DNA from: Bradyrhizobium archetypum
GTDB lineage: Bacteria > Pseudomonadota > Alphaproteobacteria > Rhizobiales > Xanthobacteraceae
Reading direction: 5' to 3'
Length of the DNA stretch: 64,000 bases
NCBI RefSeq assembly: GCF_013114835.1
Contig: NZ_JAAVLW010000002.1
Coordinates: 434,001 to 498,000 of the forward strand
A program made the translations under genes and the position numbers. The notes below the pieces were generated by a model. The model had not been told where the DNA came from and did no database searches. It saw nothing but the letters and a program-made list of their open reading frames with translations. Positions 61,723 through 64,000 of this stretch are shown here, piece by piece (the stretch's first letter is position 1; the number at the start of each line of letters is the position of its first letter).

Positions 61723-62900
61723 GGGATCATCGCCTGTTGTGCCTGCTGTGCCGTCGCTTCCTCGGCCGCTTCGCCGTGCAGGATCGTGATGTGTGTGCCC
61801 GGCTGCAGCCGGTATTGTCCGTCGACCACCACCTGCTCGCCCGCCTTCAGGCCGGAATCGATCAGTGCTTCACCGTCGGTGATCTGCGCGACTTTGATGG
61901 GCCGCATCGCCACGGTATTGTCCTGCCTGATGACATAGGCATAGGCGCCGTTCGGCCCCTGCTGCACGACGTTGGCGGAAACGGTCAGGCCGTTGTGCCG
62001 GGTCGTAACTAGCAGCCGCGCATTTACCAGCTCACCCGGCCACAGCTCGCGGGACTTGTTGGGAAAGTTGGCCTTGAGCTGGATCGAGCCGGTGGTCTGC
62101 AGGATCTCGTTGTTGACCAGCGCGAGCTTGCCCTGTCCGAGCTGGACCGAATTGGCCTGATCATAGGCGAGCACCGGCAGCGGCGTGCTACTGGCCTGCT
62201 GTTGCGTTACGATCTGCGGCAGCACCCCTTCCGGCAGGGTGAAGATCAGCGAGACGGGATCGAGCTGCGTCACGACGACAAGGCCGTTGGTCGTCGTCGG
62301 GCTGATGATGTTGCCAACGTCGATCTGGCGAATGCCCACCACGCCGTCGATCGGCGAGGTCAGGCGGGTGTAGCTGAGTTGCACCTTGGCAGCGTCGATC
62401 AGCGCCTGGTCAGTCTTGATCGCGGCTTCCAACTGGCCGACCTGCGCTTTCTGCGTTTCGATCAATTGTGGCGTGGCCCAGCCCTTGTCGCCAAGTTGGC
62501 TGTAACGCGTGAGATTGGCGCGGGCATTGGTCAATTGAGCCTGATCGCGCTGCAGATTTCCTTCGAACTGGTCGATCTGCGCCTGGTAGGGACGCGGATC
62601 GATTTGCGCGAGCAGGTCACCCGCATGGACGGTCTGTCCTTCGGTGAAGTTGATGCTGATGATCTGGCCCTGGATCTGGGCGCGCACGACGTCGGTGTTG
62701 TAGGCGATCACGGTGCCGACGCCGTTCTGGTAAATTGGCACGTCATGCTCGGCGACTACGCCGGCAACGACGGGCACCGGAGCTGGCGCCGCCGCCGCGG
62801 CGGCGGCGGCTTTGAACGTATTGGCGTGCGTCAGATAGAGAAGGCCGCCTGAGGCGGCGACGCCGAACACGACTGCTGGTATTGCGACTTTCATTTTCAT
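61719..62900 (-). CDS. RND efflux periplasmic adaptor (MdtA-like membrane fusion protein)
   Basis: A 393-aa adaptor with an N-terminal membrane anchor or signal segment (about 5-27), followed by a run of Ala at about 30-40. The biotinyl-lipoyl halves are around INFTEGQTVHAGDLLAQIDP and SPIDGVVGIRQIDVGN, with a helical hairpin between (residues 105-175). The end HITILHGEAAEEATAQQ is polar. Coupled to the downstream pump gene. Confidence 0.94.
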   Translation of the reverse strand: MKMKVAIPAVVFGVAASGGLLYLTHANTFKAAAAAAAAPAPVPVVAGVVAEHDVPIYQNGVGTVIAYNTDVVRAQIQGQIISINFTEGQTVHAGDLLAQIDPRPYQAQIDQFEGNLQRDQAQLTNARANLTRYSQLGDKGWATPQLIETQKAQVGQLEAAIKTDQALIDAAKVQLSYTRLTSPIDGVVGIRQIDVGNIISPTTTNGLVVVTQLDPVSLIFTLPEGVLPQIVTQQQASSTPLPVLAYDQANSVQLGQGKLALVNNEILQTTGSIQLKANFPNKSRELWPGELVNARLLVTTRHNGLTVSANVVQQGPNGAYAYVIRQDNTVAMRPIKVAQITDGEALIDSGLKAGEQVVVDGQYRLQPGTHITILHGEAAEEATAQQAQQAMIP

Positions 62901-62927
62901 GGCTGCTTCTCGCGAGTGGGTTTCCGA

Positions 62928-63665
62928 TCAACGGAGCATCGTAGCGGCGGCTGAAAGGCCGGGTATCGTGTTCGGCGCCCCTGTGATGGGGTCCGTGGGC
63001 GCAGCGACGGCTGTCGTGTTCGGGGTCGGAAGTGTGACAGCGGGCACCGTCGGGATCGCTGGCGCGATGGTGCTGACGGTGGGTGTCACGGTAATGGTCG
63101 GCACCGCCGCGGCGGAGCTGATCCCGAGATTGCCGATCTCAGTCGAGCCCATTGGAATGCCGGTCCGCATCACGCCGCCGGGCGCCACCGGAGAGGTCGG
63201 CATCGATGATGCGGCAAGGTTGCCCGATCCCGCGCCGCACATGCTCGACATCCCGGACGTGTCGATCAGGGCCGATGTCGGCGGAATGCCCGATGACGAC
63301 ATTGCCGACGACATTGGCGCTCCCGCCATCGGCATCGTGGACATCGTGCTCTGCGGCGTGACGGTCCCGACTGCCACGCCGCCCCCGTCGAAGGTGGCTG
63401 TCGATCCGAACATCGTCGAGGGTGCCGTACCGATGGTCGAGCATACGGTGCTACCGATCGTGCCGGTCGGCGCCGGACTTACGCCGGGGGATGCGATTTC
63501 CGTTGCGCCGAGCGGGATCCCGGTGCCGCCGACCGGCGCGTTTGGCACCATGCCAAGCGGCGATGTGGCCGAGAGCGAAGGCGTCGGCATCACCGCAGCC
63601 TGCTGCGCGAAGGCTCGGCCGCACAGCAAGGCCGAGGCTGCCGTGATCATCAGGAAGCGTTTCAT
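62928..63665 (-). CDS. Low-complexity secreted protein with internal repeats
   Basis: A 245-aa protein with a Sec signal peptide (1-20, cleavage near AFA-QQ). The mature part is rich in Ala, Pro, Ser, Thr, Gly and Met. TGIPLGATEIASPGVS and TGIPMGSTEIGNLGIS are internal repeats about 120 residues apart. Two Cys (for example CSTIG and CGAGSG) may form a disulfide. It precedes the RND adaptor by 27 bp in the same direction and may be cotranscribed. Function unknown. Confidence 0.75.
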   Translation of the reverse strand: MKRFLMITAASALLCGRAFAQQAAVMPTPSLSATSPLGMVPNAPVGGTGIPLGATEIASPGVSPAPTGTIGSTVCSTIGTAPSTMFGSTATFDGGGVAVGTVTPQSTMSTMPMAGAPMSSAMSSSGIPPTSALIDTSGMSSMCGAGSGNLAASSMPTSPVAPGGVMRTGIPMGSTEIGNLGISSAAAVPTITVTPTVSTIAPAIPTVPAVTLPTPNTTAVAAPTDPITGAPNTIPGLSAAATMLR

Positions 63666-63840
63666 GTTGCTCTCCAGTGTCGTTCAGTCGGCACGACGAA
63701 CGCGTGGAGCGAAGTCCACGCGACATCTGCCCGGCTGTTGGGGGAAGATCGGTCCGGAGGACGCCAAGAAGACCGGAAAAACGTCCTCCGAACCGACGGC
63801 CCGCGCACGCAGAGGTTTGCGCGGCGAGTTCAGCTACAGC
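63666..63840. other. Intergenic region between two minus-strand secreted-protein genes
   Basis: 175 bp. It contains the inverted repeat at 63749-63796 and nothing else notable. Confidence 0.45.
63749..63796. terminator. Strong stem-loop (15-bp arms) after the partial gene
   Basis: TCGGTCCGGAGGACG and CGTCCTCCGAACCGA form a stem with one mismatch and an 18-base loop. It lies 44 bp past the stop of the minus-strand gene at 63841. There is no T-run on either side, so intrinsic termination is uncertain; an RNA-stabilising role is possible. Confidence 0.4.
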
Positions 63841-64000
63841 TCAGCGGCAAGGGGGTGTTGGGTGCAGGTAGTACCAGTCGTAGCAGTCGGGATAACCGTA
63901 GTAGTATCCGTAACCGTATCCTGGCCCGTATGCGCCGAAGCGATGCAGAGCGTGCTGGTGGAGTCCGAAGCCATGCGCGCCAATGTGACCGACGCTGCCG
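63841..64000 (-). CDS. C-terminus of a Gly/Tyr/His-rich protein (5' end beyond window)
   Basis: An open minus-strand frame enters from the right edge and ends at TGA 63841. The 52 visible residues include GFGLHQHALHRFGAYGPG and a tyrosine-rich run before YPDCYDWYYLHPTPPCR. Such Gly/Tyr/His-rich tails are common in small exported rhizobial proteins. No domain can be named. Confidence 0.6.
   Translation of the reverse strand, partial: GSVGHIGAHGFGLHQHALHRFGAYGPGYGYGYYYGYPDCYDWYYLHPTPPCR

Noticed and set aside
62785..62820. GCC/GCG-rich run as a repeat element
   Set aside because: It simply encodes the poly-Ala stretch of the RND adaptor protein.
1..64000. CRISPR array, rRNA operon, transposase or integrase
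   Set aside because: Looked for on both strands; no regularly spaced repeats, rRNA-like stretches or recombinase/transposase motifs were seen.

Overview
The window looks like a chromosome segment of a GC-rich alphaproteobacterium, most likely Bradyrhizobium or a close relative in the Nitrobacteraceae. The evidence is the base composition, the many Liv-, SsuABC-, TRAP- and Rbs-type importers, the MmgE/PrpD, DUF2848 and BKACE catabolic families, and short tRNA-3'-end-like repeats of the kind rhizobial islands leave behind. No rRNA, complete tRNA, CRISPR array, transposase or integrase was found. Genus assignment is inference from family content.

Layout. 1-6.9 kb (minus strand): a branched-chain-amino-acid-type ABC operon with a livM-livG fusion, then a MmgE/PrpD protein and a 3-hydroxyisobutyrate-dehydrogenase-like enzyme. 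7.1-9.8 kb (plus): a second MmgE/PrpD protein, a carboxymuconolactone-decarboxylase-like protein and a lactonase-like MBL hydrolase, followed by a decayed four-carbon acid sugar kinase. 10.3-12.6 kb: a sugar isomerase/oxidoreductase pair between two similar short repeats. 13.2-18 kb: a membrane desaturase, an SsuABC-like importer and a Crp/Fnr regulator, with a convergent allophanate-hydrolase-like amidase at 18-19.4 kb. 20-30.2 kb: a second SsuABC-like importer whose binding protein carries a NosL-like tail, a paralogous Crp/Fnr regulator, a DUF971 protein, a YeiH-type sulfate exporter, ferredoxin-NADP reductase, and an operon of an adenylylsulfate-reductase-like flavoprotein, an AprB-like ferredoxin, a HEAT-repeat protein and FdxA. 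31.2-43.4 kb: MarR and IclR regulators around an aromatic decarboxylase, a second Liv system (with livG-livF fused), a DAPG/phloretin-hydrolase-like protein, BKACE, 3-hydroxyacyl-CoA dehydrogenase, SDR, cupin and cyclase. 43.5-48.6 kb: a TRAP importer with a D-2-hydroxyacid dehydrogenase and a creatinase-like protein. 49-57.9 kb: an AraC regulator, an Rbs-type importer, a dehydrogenase, a flavin monooxygenase with its FMN reductase, and a DUF2848 hydrolase. 58.4-64 kb: an MBL pseudogene, an RND efflux pair and low-complexity secreted proteins.

How it fits together. Each block pairs an importer with a few oxidoreductases or hydrolases and a local regulator, so the region reads as a mosaic of substrate-specific catabolic cassettes. 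The most unusual block is 20-30 kb. An AprBA-like pair, dedicated electron carriers (Fpr, FdxA), a HEAT scaffold, an Fe-S-associated DUF971 protein, a sulfate exporter and an SsuABC-like importer together suggest uptake and redox processing of a sulfur compound. Six promoters in the 13-27 kb region share an imperfect GCAAYTAATTGC palindrome, which ties the two Crp/Fnr cassettes together. Direct copies of a degenerate tRNA-3'-half sequence at 13.0, 19.45 and 58.1 kb bracket most of this content, consistent with island boundaries.
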